Shown piece after piece: positions 49,131 through 60,943 of a stretch of DNA of 64,000 nt. This stretch comes from Brassica napus. Taxonomy: Eukaryota; Streptophyta; Magnoliopsida; Brassicales; Brassicaceae. The notes beneath the pieces were generated by a model, which saw only the letters and a list, made by a program, of their open reading frames with translations, was not told the origin of the DNA and ran no database searches. Every line of letters starts with the position of its first letter. The stretch's first letter is position 1. The stretch spans positions 124,001 through 188,000 of the forward strand of contig NW_026014653.1 of assembly GCF_020379485.1 (NCBI RefSeq). The letters are read 5' to 3'. A program made the position numbers and the translations under genes.

Positions 49131-49750
49131 AAATGGTATAGCTGTGGCACATATCATTGACGAGTTCATGTGTGTTTTGTCTCATGAATTTTTTTTCTTC
49201 TAGAGAATGTTGTTTCTGTTAGTGCAGATGAGGCTGACAAAAAACAAGTGCAGAAAGTAAAACACACAAAATTTGTTAACTGGTTTGTTTTCTACATCCC
49301 CGGGATTTCGTCCAGATTTTATTGAATTAGAACAAGGAACAAACTACAATTGCTATATGGTACAACACACACCGGTGTTTACCACTCTTTATTAAGTAAG
49401 TTTTCTATGAAGATAGGAATCAAACACAGATGCATAGATCACTATCCGGCTCACTGTCTTCTACAGATTGCAGATGCAATCTTCACAGACCACCACAATG
49501 AAATGTGCTAAACTCCACATGAGTCTAGGCTTCAATCTTCCACATCTCAAAAGTACTTCACCAAGTACATCAGCACCCAACGCATTCCCTCTCTCCTCTC
49601 TGAGGTCTTGCTTTCTCATAATACACGCCCCTCCTTATATATCAGACACATGTCCGGTCTGGAGCACAAGCAAAAGAATGGCAGCTTAGGGCATCCCAAC
49701 TTTTACAAAAAAGTTTAGTTGTATAATATAGGGCATTATAAAAAAAAAAA
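49131..49750. other. Intergenic, nothing recognised
   Basis: 3' flank of the pseudogene. The short ORF 49468-49689 has no recognised domain. Confidence 0.5.
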
Positions 49751-52070
49751 TCTATACTAATAAAAGGGAACTTTTGAGGTTCCGTAGAGCGTCCACATCA
49801 GCAAAAAAAACTTCTCCCGAAAGATGACACGTAGCATAAAATATAGTTTTTCATTTTAATATTACTAATTTTCGAAAATTATAATCTACTAATAAAAGAG
49901 ACCTTTTGAGGCTCCATAGAGCGTCCACATCAGCAAAAAATCTTCTCCCGAAAGATGACATGTGGCATAAAATATAGTTTTACATTTTAATATTACTAAT
50001 TTTCAAAAATTATAAATAATATGTAAACATACAACATAAAAAATGGAAAAACTATATTAAACATATGTAAAATTACCATTTTTCACTTTAAAAAAAAGAC
50101 GGGTTATCTCCATAATGTAACATTACCGTTTTATAAAAAAAACAAAAAACATTATATATAATTTCGAAAATAATAAATATATGTAAACATACAACATAAA
50201 AAATGGAAATACTACGTTAAACATATGTAAGATTACAATTTTACATTTTTATTTTCAAAAAATAATATGTAAACATACAACATAAAAATAGAAAAACTAT
50301 ATTAAACATATGTAAGATTACCATTTTTCACTTAAAAAAAGACGGCTTATCTCCATAATGTACATTACTATTTTGTAAAAGAAAACATTATATATAATTT
50401 CGAAAATAATAAATAATATGTAAACATACAACATAAAAAATGGAAATACTACATTAAACATATGTAAGATTATCATTTTATAAAAATCGATACTAATAAA
50501 AGGAAACTTTTGAGGTTCCGTAGAACGTCCACATCAGCAAAAAAAACTTCTCCCGAAAGATGACACGTAGCATAAAATATAGTTTTTCATTTTAATATTA
50601 CTAATTTTCGAAAATTATAATCTATACTAATAAAAGAGAACTTTTGAGGCTCCATAGAGCGTCCACATCAGCAAAAAATCTTCTCCCGAAAGATGACACG
50701 TGGTATAAAATATAGTTTTACATTTTAATATTACTAATTTTCAAAAATTATAAATAATATGTAAACATACAGCATAAAAAATGGAAAAACTATATTAAAC
50801 ATATGTAAAATTACCATTTTTCACTTTAAAAAAAAGACAGGTTATCTCCATAATGTAACATTACCGTTTTATAAACAAAACAAAAAACATTATATATAAT
50901 TTCGAAAATAATAAATATATGTAAACATACAACATAAAAAATGGAAATACTACGTTAAACATATGTAAGATTACAATTTTACATTTTTATTTTCAAAAAA
51001 TAATATGTAAACATACAACATAAAAATAGAAAAACTATATTAAACATATGTAAGATTACCATTTTTCACTTAAAAAAAGACGGCTTATCTCCATAATGTA
51101 CATTACTATTTTGTAAAAGAAAACATTATATATAATTTCGAAAATAATAAATAATATGTAAACATACAACATAAAAAATGGAAATACTACATTAAACATA
51201 TGTAAGATTATCATTTTATAAAAATGACCTTTTGAGGCTCCATAGAGCGTCCACATCAGCAAAAAAACTTCTCCCGAAAGATGACACGTGGCATAAAATA
51301 TAGTTTTACATTTTAATATTACTAATTTTCAAAATTATAAATAATATGTAAATATACAGCATAAAAAAATGGAAAAACTACATTAAACATATGTAAAATT
51401 ACCATTTTTCACTTAAAAAAAAAGACGGCTTATCTCCATAATGTAACATTACCGTTTTATAAAAAAATAAAAAAATTATATATAATTTCGAAAATAATAA
51501 ATATATGTAAACATACAACATAAAAAATGGAAATACTACATTAAACATATGTAAGATTACCATTTTACATTTTTATTTTTAAAAAATAATATGTAAACAT
51601 ACAACATAAAAAATAGAAAAACTACATTAAACATATGCAAGATTATCATTTTTCACTAAAAAAAAGACGGCTTATCTCCATAATGTACATTACTATTTTG
51701 TAAAAAAAAAACATTATATATAATTTCGAAAATAATAAATAATATGTAAACATACAACATAAAAAATGGAAATACTACATTAAACATATGTAAGATTACC
51801 ATTTTACATTTTTATTTTTTAAAAAAATAATATGTAAACATACAACATAAAAAATAGAAAAACTACATTAAACATATGTAAGATTATCATTTTTCACTAA
51901 AAAAAAGACGGCTTATCTCCATAATGTACATTACTATTTTGTAAAAAAAAAACATTATATATAATTTCGAAAATAATAAATAATATGTAAACATACAACA
52001 TAAAAAATGGAAATACTACATTAAACATATGTAACTTTAAAAAAAATGGAAAAACTACATTAAACATATG
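49751..52070 (+). repeat. Tandem array of about 736-bp units derived from a Helitron 5' end
   Basis: The Helitron start recurs as TCTATACTAATAAAAG (49751), a shorter TCTACTAATAAAAG (about 49885), TCGATACTAATAAAAG (50487) and TCTATACTAATAAAAG (about 50622). A truncated copy starts GACCTTTTGAGGCTCC (about 51226). The long period (49751 to 50487) is 736 bp. Smaller internal repeats around AATATGTAAACATACAACAT continue to about 52070. Confidence 0.85.
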
Positions 52071-54882
52071 TAAGATTACCATTTTTCACTAAAAAAATGG
52101 TTTATCTCCGTAATGTAACATTACCATTTTATAAAAATAGAAAAAAAAACATAAATATAACTATTTGACTATTTGTCCAAATTCTTCTATTAAACATTGC
52201 CGTTTTACATTAAAAATGAAAAAAATATTAAGATTTAAACATCTATCTTAAAATATAAAATATATATATTAACTAAATATAAAGTATAAGAAAGAGAAAT
52301 ACTCAATATATAGAAAAATAAATAATAAGTAAATATTATAAATATATAAACATATGAATTATATATACAATAATAAGTAAATGCACAATTTTTAAAATAT
52401 GGAAAGAGTACATTAAATATTAAACATCTATCTTAAAATGTAAAATATAGATATTAAGTAAATAGAAAGTATAAGAAAAAGAAATACACAACTTAAAAAC
52501 AATGGAAAAAGTATATTAATATTTAAACATCTATCTTAAAATGTAAAATATAGATATTACGCAAATATAAAGTATAAGAAAAAGAAATACACAATTTAAA
52601 AAAATGGAAAAAGTACATTAGTATTTAAACATCTATCTTAAAATGTAAATCTATCTTAAAATATAAAATTTTTAGTAAATAGAAAATATAAGAAATAGAA
52701 ATACACAAAATAAAGAAAAATAAATAATAAGTAAATATATAATATAAGTAAATACGCAATTTAAAAATGGAAAATTACATAAAGATTTAAAAATATATCT
52801 TAAAATTTAAAATATAGATATTACGTAAATAGAAAGTATAACGAATGGAAATATACAATTTAAAGAAAATGGAAAATGTACATTAAGATTTAAACATATA
52901 TCTTAAAATGTAAAATGAAGATATTAAGTAAATAAAAAGTAAAAGAAATGGAAATACATATACAGGAAAATAAATAATAAGTAAATAATGTAAATATATA
53001 ATATATGAATTATATATATAATAATAAGTAAATACACAATTTTATTTTAAAAATAGAAAAAGTTCATTAAGCATTAAACATTTATCTTAAAATGTAAAAT
53101 ATATAATATAAGTAAATACACAATTTAAAAAAATTGAAAAAGTACATTAAGATTTAAATATCTATTTTAAAATATAAAATATAAATATAGATATTACGTA
53201 AATAAAAAATATAAGAAATGGAAATAAACATTTTAAAAAATGGAAAAAGTACATTAAGATTTAAATATCTATCTTAAAATGTACATCTATCTTAAAATGG
53301 TAGTAAATTATATAAAAATGGAAATACCACATTAAACTAAAAAAAATAAAAATGTATAGTTTTACATCAAGAAAGTTCCTATAAAATTCATTATTCCATC
53401 AACATCAACCTCACACTATTAAGGAAAACTTCAAAGCACTCGAGCAAAAAAATGATTCTACCATCAACTCTTGCCGTCCCAAAAACCTTTAATGACCTTG
53501 AAGGAGATTTTTTATAACAACGAACTTTTTGTTAGGTGGATTCATTGTTGGGAAACCCGCAACTTCCAAAAGTCAAACTTATTCATGGGAATTGAATTGA
53601 TTTTCATAGACTCAAAGGTATACTTACAAATTTAAATTAATCTAATCCATAATTTTATTGTTAATATTCATATTACTCTTTCATGATCAAACCATTACAG
53701 TTAATAACCATTCAAGTGTGTATCCCGAAACACTTCTTTCTCGCCGAATCAGGTATTGGTTCATGTTGGTTTAGTATTGTTTTTGGTTTATTAACCGGTT
53801 TAGGATGGTCTTATTGTAAATATAATTTAAGTTGGTTTAGCATATATTATGCTTAAAATAACTTAAATTAAATAATAATAATATTATGCTTAAAATATAA
53901 TTTTAGAGAATTTTCAAATATAGTTTACAGAACATTATAGATGATGAATTTAATTTATTAAATTCATTTATTACTTAAAACTAAGTTTTTTAAAAAACAT
54001 ACTGAGTTATAAATATCAATGCTGGATTGGTGAGTATAACATGAAGAAAAAAATATAAATATTTCATTTTCAAGATAAGAAATTCAACTTTTATTCAGTT
54101 ACTCAATATATAATATCTTAAATTATTTTTTTAAAAATATACATAATTTATATATATAGATTAATCTTCTAAACTTAAACTATTATATTATATATGAATA
54201 ATGTTTTTAAATAAAAATAATTTCTGATTTAAAAAAAGTAACAACAACAAATGGTTATTTTCAAATAATGGATGTAATTTACATTATACTATCATTTAAC
54301 AAGTATTAGATACGTTTTGATAAATCATTATTTTCTATTTCCAGAAAAAAATAAATTGTTAAACATCAATATCATCTAGGTTAAGTATACTAACATCACA
54401 AATTCAAACATCACAAAAAATATTTACATAAACATTATAATACAATAATTTAATCAAAAAATACAATTCAAAAAAATATCCAAAAGAATAGTTATATACT
54501 TAATATTTGAAAATCAAAGATATTTTTGCTAAAATTGTACTTACCTGGCCAAGGAAATCAACCATCTTTTTACGGATCGATCGATTGTTGAGCATGTGGT
54601 CGATCTGAAAATACTTTGAAGTCTAATTAAATATCTAAAACATTTATTCCAACACTCAACAGATAGTTTTGCTAAATATGATAACTAGATAGCCAACAAA
54701 ATTACAAAAAAATATTTAAATAGTAAAAAATATGTTAATTTAACGTGTTAAAATTTAAAAATAAATTTTAATTATGACATGCATCTTAACATTTATATAA
54801 ATATATATCATAACCTAAATATAAATAATTTAACAACTTAAATTAAAATAAAAATTCCGGGTATAGCCCGGGTTAATCCCTT
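49751..54882 (+). mobile_element. Helitron-like element with tandemly amplified 5' ends
   Basis: It starts TCTATACTAATAAAAG after an A, a characteristic Brassicaceae Helitron 5' terminus. A terminal hairpin CCGGG-TATAG-CCCGG at 54857-54871 is followed by GTTAATCCCTTT, where CTRR would be expected, so the 3' terminus looks mutated. The interior is highly AT-rich, repetitive and without recognisable coding. The 3' boundary is approximate. Confidence 0.65.
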
Positions 54883-55633
54883 TAATGAAGAATGAGAACA
54901 TAAATTTGTATTTTTGAGTAGGGCATTACAAGTTTTTTTCTAAAAGTTAGACCCAGAACTTGTTTTTCACGTTCTTAAACTTGCTCTTCAAGTCTCCAAA
55001 AACTCTTTAAGCAAACTTCCTTTTCCATTTAAGCAATTTTCCTTTTCTTGTAAAGGTAAACCTTCTCTCCAATCAAAAACTTTTTGCTTAATGGAAAATA
55101 CCATTTTGTCAGTACATATCTTTTTTCCTTTTTCACGCTTAGAAGGTCCACGCACATCACAAAAACCGAACTCCAGTATAGCCCAGTACTACCTCCTGCA
55201 CTTAAATTCTACGAGAATACGTAGCAAAATCAAGTTTATCTAATTGTCCATGTACATATGTATATTTAAACCATAGTATATTTACGTATTTATAAGTAAA
55301 AAAGGAGAAAGCCGGTACGTAGAGAAACAGAAAGAAACAATCGTCAGACGAAGGGCGCAAGAACATGATCCCCTTGAATAGAATATTTTATGAATTGCAA
55401 AAATGGTAAATCTTAATCGGATAGAGAAACATTACAAATCATGTTTATCTTATAAGGAATTATAACATATATTTCAATTTCTTCTTTCCTATATATCTAT
55501 CAGCTTAGAAAAATCTTATATTTCAAATTTGACAATACTGCAAACAAGAAGCGAGGTACAGGGGGAGGAAAAAAACCCTAATCAGACTTAAAGACTCTTC
55601 TTCTTTCTTAAATTTCACTTTAGTTCGGTTGGA
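54883..55633. other. Upstream region of the LSM14-like gene
   Basis: Contains the probable promoter and 5' UTR. Near the gene there are TATATATC-type sequences around 55491-55498 and pyrimidine-rich leader sequence (55590-55615). No other feature is recognised. Confidence 0.4.
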
Positions 55634-57013
55634 ATGATGGCGACAGATAATTCCCAGTCTATCTCGTCATTGTCATCATCTTTACGGAAACCACAGCCAC
55701 AAAATCCATATCCCGTCGATTACATTGGAAGCTTTATGACACTGGTCTCTAAATACGGTTTACGATACCAAGGCTTTCTCTATCATCTCAATCACGATGA
55801 AAAGACCCTATGTCTTATAAATGGTACGATCTGAAACCTCAGTTTGAGAGTTATATAACCTGATATATAGTTTTCGTTTAGTTTACAGAGAATATTTCGA
55901 TAAAGTAATTGTTTTTTTCTAATGTTGTTTGATGTTTGTGCAGTGATATGTTACGGCACGGAGGGCAGGAACCTTATCGAGTTTCATATTCCACCTTCTT
56001 ATGAACTTTATAGTTACATTGTTTTCACCACAACTCAGATAAAGGCAAGTATGTGCGTTAACTTATGCGTATCAATTTATCATTCATTCTAATTTGATGT
56101 TTTCTTGGCTAATCTCGTTCCTCTTTTTTTTGTGTCATTCATTTTTGCAGAATGTAGTAGTTGATTCTCCAGCGAGCTTAGCAAGAGGACTAAGTAGTAA
56201 GATTTATCGTCCCCCAAAACCACCACTCCCATACGTATACTCGTCATACAATCAAGACGGTGCTAAAATACGCCAAAACGTTCCCTTATTAATTTCCAAT
56301 GAAAATCTCAGCAAAACGGAAGCTATTTATGATTATGATGCATCTTTAAATATGGGATCAGTCAATGATGGATTACAAATTGCTTGTAAACCTCTTGCTT
56401 TACAGCAATATCCCAGTTCAAATTACTATGATCCTTGGTTGAACCATGCTTACCAACCTATGCCTTGTGCTCCACTTTATCAAGATCCTACATATGCTGC
56501 ACCGTCATCGATTGCTTCTCAAAGTTTCTTTACCACTTATCCATCTGTCCCATTTTCTCTTGGGCAGGTAATATATATCATCATTCTCTCTTTATTACAT
56601 ATCTGCATTTTATTAAATATGTCACTTTACTCGTTTTGTTTTGGTTATAGGGTAATGGAGGGTTTGATTTTGAAGCACTGACTAAGAACTTCGAGCCGTA
56701 CAAGCTATGGGGTCCTGAAGGAGACAACAAGCAAGAAGATCAAACTTCTTGTACTGTTGATGGATCTTCTTATCAGAACGAGACATGGAATTATAGTGAT
56801 GATGGATCTTCTTATCTGAACGAGATTTGGAATTATCTAGTAAACAACAATCAAGAAGATCAAACTGCTTGTACTATTGATAAATCTTCTTACATGAACT
56901 CGCGCAAGCCGTTTGATCCTATCGGGAGACCTTGGAATTCGTTTGGCCCTATCGAGCGATCCTTCTCATATCTTCCCTCTAATCATGAACTGGCAGATTT
57001 GGGATTTGTGTAA
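55634..57013 (+). CDS. LSM14/DCP5-like (SCD6-related) RNA-granule protein
   Basis: Exons 55634-55823, 55944-56044, 56151-56567 and 56651-57013 give 356 residues. The second intron has a GC donor (AAG|GCAAGT) and the others are GT-AG. The N-terminus is an LSM14 domain (residues about 27-100: YIGSFMTLVSKYGLRYQGFL, then VICYGTEGR and PPSYELYSYIVF). Exon 4 opens with an FDF motif (GFDFEALTKNFEPYKLWG, FDF at 241-243), then a duplicated acidic/Asn-rich segment (QEDQT...DGSSY/DKSSY) and the C-terminus LPSNHELADLGFV. DCP5/LSM14 proteins sit in P-bodies and promote decapping and translational repression. At 356 residues this is much shorter than DCP5 (about 600, from memory) and lacks visible RGG boxes, so it probably corresponds to Arabidopsis At4g19360. 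The start could be either of two adjacent ATGs. A broken tandem copy lies upstream. Confidence 0.85.
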
Positions 57014-57318
57014 AATATAAGTTTCAAAAAGGAGCGGGTGGCACATATCATTGACAAGTTCATGTGTGTTTCTTCTGTCTAACTAACTTGCCTTTTGTTA
57101 CTTATGATTTTTCGAATGTTATTTTTTATTTCTTTTCTGAAGAACAAGCTAAAAATATGTAAAAATCGTTGAAGTTTTTCTACTTCCATATTTTGTTTTT
57201 AATTTCCTTTTGGACTTTGACATAAATCTGACAAGGTCAACCAACTATCGTTGACTTAGATATTAGTGCATGGTGGTGGATGCATCTTGAAGTTTTCTTT
57301 TCACTAGTGGCGTAGCCC

Positions 57319-57332
57319 CCGCGCAAGCGCGG
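57319..57332. other. Helitron-1 3' terminal hairpin
   Basis: CCGCGCAAGCGCGG has 6-bp perfect arms with an AA loop, 14 bp inside the CTAG end. It is the usual Helitron termination signal. Confidence 0.85.
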
Positions 57333-58559
57333 AGCCGGGTACATTGTTATGGTGTTAAGTAGTTTTGTGTACGGGATATTGTCGGGTGCGTAAATGGTTA
57401 ATGCGTTGTGTAGTTTGGTGTAGGGGATGTTGTTGTTTGCTTTTCAAACATTTGTATTTTCGGCTTAACTTAGTGGTGATGAACGAGACATTGGATGTTA
57501 CACAATTTCAGTAGATTGATATAAGAATAAGTGTTGAATTCATATATGTTGATATTTTTTCTATCTTTTTGTTATGAATTTATTTATGATTAGTATTATT
57601 AGCATTTTCATTTTCAAAAGATTGTGCCATGGGTTTGGTAGGGTGAAATGAGTTAGTTGTTAGTATATTTCTGTTAAATTGTGTAAGGGAAATAATATAA
57701 ATTTTGGTATTAAGAATTATGCAATTTATAGTGGATTTTTTCCGTATACATGACCCAGAAAGGATATGTGTTAATCTGTTTTTTTCTGAAGAGAGAATAT
57801 TTTAGTTTAATATTGTCTGATAACTTTTTTTACTAATAGCATATCAGATTGACTCATAAACTACTTACCTGACACTCTGTGCAATTTATATTTGTATGAA
57901 GCGATTGATCAATGGAAAAAAATAAGAAATTCTCATATTTGTTAATTTTTTTTGTCTTTCTTTTTAAATTTATCTAATTATATAGTTATATAACTATCTA
58001 TTCTATGAATTACTGGATTCGTGGAAGAAATTGTGTTGGCTTATTAAAAATTTAAATGGTTTAACATAAAATATGAACTGTGTAGCTTAATATTTCAATA
58101 TAATGAATATATAATTGTGGGTTTTATAATATTTGGTATTGATGTGTGGTGGGCTTTGAGTGTAATTTCGGTCTGATACTGGAAAAACCGCAAATTTTTA
58201 TTTAATCTACAGTTGCATGTGAATTCTTGCTTGGTTAGCTTTTTAATCAGTGTGTGAGCATAAGCGTAGATGAAACTGTTGACATCAGCTAATCATTTTT
58301 AGGGAATATATTTTTTTTTGCAATATAGAATAAATATTGTTTTTTGACCAAAAAAAAAAGAATAAATATTGTTTCATAATTTGTTTTAAAAGGTTTTACT
58401 GGGCCATGATAAAATTGAATTGGAAAGTTGAAAAAAAAAAGTATGGAAATAAGTAAACAAAAAAGAAGAAAAAGGAATTGTTTTCTGCCGACACTATTGA
58501 TCAAGTTGAAACCGGATTAAAATTAAAATAGAAAAACGTTTTTTCCTCAAAATATTCGG

Positions 58560-59430
58560 CCTTCAATCTGTCGTGGGTAACAAAATCAGGCTTTCAATCT
58601 CGCGAGACATGAGTGGAGACTCGTAAGAACAGCAACGATCGTGCGGATCAGACGAAGCAGAGAGCGAGGATTCCTGCACTGAAAGAGACATCGAAGTGTT
58701 GAAATCAGAGATATATAATTTCTAGGTTTTAATTGTATTTGTGATTGATTAGAGAGTTGCTTACATTACCTTCCTCTGACGTCGGGGTAGTCACTCAGCT
58801 TCGGTGGTTTCTTCGGCGTCATCTGTTAGCTCTGCGAGGTTACAAGGTTTGAATATGCGTATTTGATTGTTTTGTTTTGTGTCTTATTGAATTACAAATT
58901 CTGTAATGTGTGTTGTAAAACATGTCGGTGGTGGGATTGTTGTGTTTTGAGTTGTAAATCTATGGTTGATATCTAGGTATCCAATGTTGATCAGTATTTA
59001 AGTGCATTTCTCATATACATATTTTCTTAGCTTCTTGTCGTGTTTTTGATTTGGGTGGTCACACAAATGTTTTGCTTTCCATAACCCGTAAGGCAAATGT
59101 TACAATCTGGACGTCTGTTTAAATTATCCTTTTGGTGAAAGTTTGTGATTTTATGAAAGAGTTTCCTGAGTATAAAGATTTGGTTGTCACAGTTTCCTGA
59201 GTATAAAGATTTTTTCCTCTCTGTTCCGCCTTAGTTTCACTGAAACGGTTATCAAACTATGTTTTAGTGTGCTTGACATTTCAATAGTGTATGCCTGGAA
59301 TGTGGAAACTCCTAGGTTTTTTTGGTTAACAACATCTTTAATTTCTTTTTTGGTTTTAGTTTGACGGTGAGAACAAAGAATATGACTTCCTCTAAGCCGG
59401 AGTCTACAGCATTCCATTTCCAGCAGGTGA
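58560..59430 (+). pseudogene. Captured gene fragment inside Helitron-1 (5' exons)
   Basis: A GC-richer stretch at 58560-58850 looks like a 5' UTR exon ending CAAG|GT near 58846. A pyrimidine-rich acceptor (GGTTTTAG|TT) lies near 59358. It is followed by ATG at 59380 with MTSSKPESTAFHFQQ and a GT donor (CAG|GTGACT, about 59427). This is the layout of the first two exons of a plant gene on the opposite strand to the RPA-like gene. The donor gene is not recognised and no continuation is visible, as expected for Helitron capture. Confidence 0.5.
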
Positions 59431-59777
59431 CTTATATTTTTTTAAATTTAAAAGTGATTTGTCAAAGCTTTAGTTTAGAGAGTTATGATTCGGTTGAGCT
59501 TTTGTGGTTTGAGCTGGACTTCCTAGGTCTATGAGTTCTATTAAAGTTTAAAACTACATGAAATTTGTTGCACTCTTAGCTGAAGATAGTAGATGACATA
59601 CCGGTAGATTGAGGCAATCCGTTGTAGGCTTCTCTGTAGACTATGTTAGATATCGTTCTACTCTCTTCCCCATCTCTGCTCATGTCTAAAATTTTTGAGG
59701 CCTTTTGGTTGATGCAGCCTCATTCCACAACGACAAGTAGACAGATACATTCCTGCCGTGGAAACAATTAGAATACA

Positions 59778-60038
59778 GTTTCAACTAATCATAAAATCAA
59801 AACCAAACCGTGAAAGAATGAACTTTAAGCAGTAGGTTGGGTCATGTTATACGCTGAAAACTAATTCCAAAACATTTTAATTATCAAGGAACATGCAACA
59901 CAACGTTGTTTCAACTAATCATAGGAGCAAAACCAAACCGTGAACAAATGAACTTTAAGCAGTAGGTTGGAGTCATGTTACACGCAAAAAACTAATTTCA
60001 CAACAGTTTAAATATCAACCAACATGCAACACAACGTT
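59778..60038. repeat. 131-bp tandem repeat
   Basis: GTTTCAACTAATCATA begins copies at 59778 and 59909. Both contain AACTTTAAGCAGTAGGTTGG and end CATGCAACACAACGTT. It lies directly 3' of the last visible RPA-like exon. Confidence 0.85.
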
Positions 60039-60081
60039 CAATAATAATAAAAAGTTTGGAAGGAAGTCAAGCATAACGTAC

Positions 60082-60848
60082 CGTTCGATTAAGAAGCGGA
60101 CCACCACCCTGCTCGTGGCTGCATTGTTCTTGAGGTCGGATCCCTGCATGGACTGTATTTCACCCACCACATCTGCGATTCGGAAACTACTTTAGCGATG
60201 GAGTACAATGATAGAATTAAAATTGCAATGAGAAAAAAAAAACGCACCTGGAAGCTCAAGGTTGGTGTTTGCAAGCACTTGAAGGTGATCGTAATGCCTC
60301 ACCATGAACTTGTCGAACTTGATCACAGGAGCATCCGTTTGGAGCGTTGAAGCAATGAAACGGATCAAGAACTGATGTTCTGTGATCTTGTACATGTGAG
60401 CCACACGCGCAACTTCAAAACGGTCCAATTTGACAATAGAACCGGTTTTCAAATCGTTCCGGTAGTGGCTGGCTCGGTTAGCGGGTATGAACCCGTGAAT
60501 AACAGAGTCCTGCAAGAAATTAAAATAAGACCATTAGTAGCCGATAAAATAAATCTCATAGACAAAACTAAAGAAACATGAAGAACCGTTTTCATATCAG
60601 AACAAAGGGGAAGATCTGTTATAGCTTAAGACTAAAAACAAAAGAAATAGGTTAGAAATAATTCTCACCAATTCATCGAGGAGGAGAATCGTTATGCCCA
60701 TAAACTCTCCATTCTTGTTGATGTTACGGGAATCCCAAAAGCGGATTAGGCGAGCAACAACAGACTGAGCGGCTCTTCCGAGGCGAAGAGATTCGAACGT
60801 GGAGTAGGCGACGGCGGCGTTAGCGACTGGAGCTGCTGATGAGGCCAT
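60082..60848 (-). CDS. RPA70-like OB-fold (DUF223-type) protein, 3'-truncated
   Basis: Three minus-strand exons, 60848-60669, 60509-60248 and 60172-60082, splice by GT-AG in frame to 177 complete codons plus two bases at a further donor (ACG|GTACG). Motifs such as RFWDSRNINKNGEFMGITIL, DSVIHGFIPANRA, KITEHQFLIRFI, TNLELPDVVGEIQSMQGSD and RVVVRFLIER match the first OB fold of plant replication protein A large subunits and Helitron-carried RPA-like proteins, which bind single-stranded DNA. The following exon (expected to code the VYLSLWDEAA-like segment) is not found; a tandem repeat occupies that place. It is therefore probably a truncated cargo gene. A TATA-like CTTATATA (60943-60936) lies upstream, with a possible 5' UTR donor at CGAG|GTAAGC (about 60923). 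Expression is unknown. Confidence 0.75.
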
Positions 60849-60935
60849 TTTCGGAATAGAGTTTAGAGACTCAATGATTGTAAAAAGTGGAGAAGAAACG
60901 TTTGAGGAAAAATGATAGCTTACCTCGAGCAACTC

Positions 60936-60943
60936 TATATAAG
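60936..60943 (-). promoter_or_regulatory. TATA-like box of the RPA-like gene
   Basis: CTTATATA on the minus strand, about 90 bp upstream of the ATG at 60848. Spacing fits a core promoter. Confidence 0.4.

Noticed and set aside
51056..52082. Repeated ORFs beginning MLMWTLYG and MVILHMFNVVFP
   Set aside because: Hydrophobic reading of AT-rich tandem Helitron repeats, not a membrane protein.
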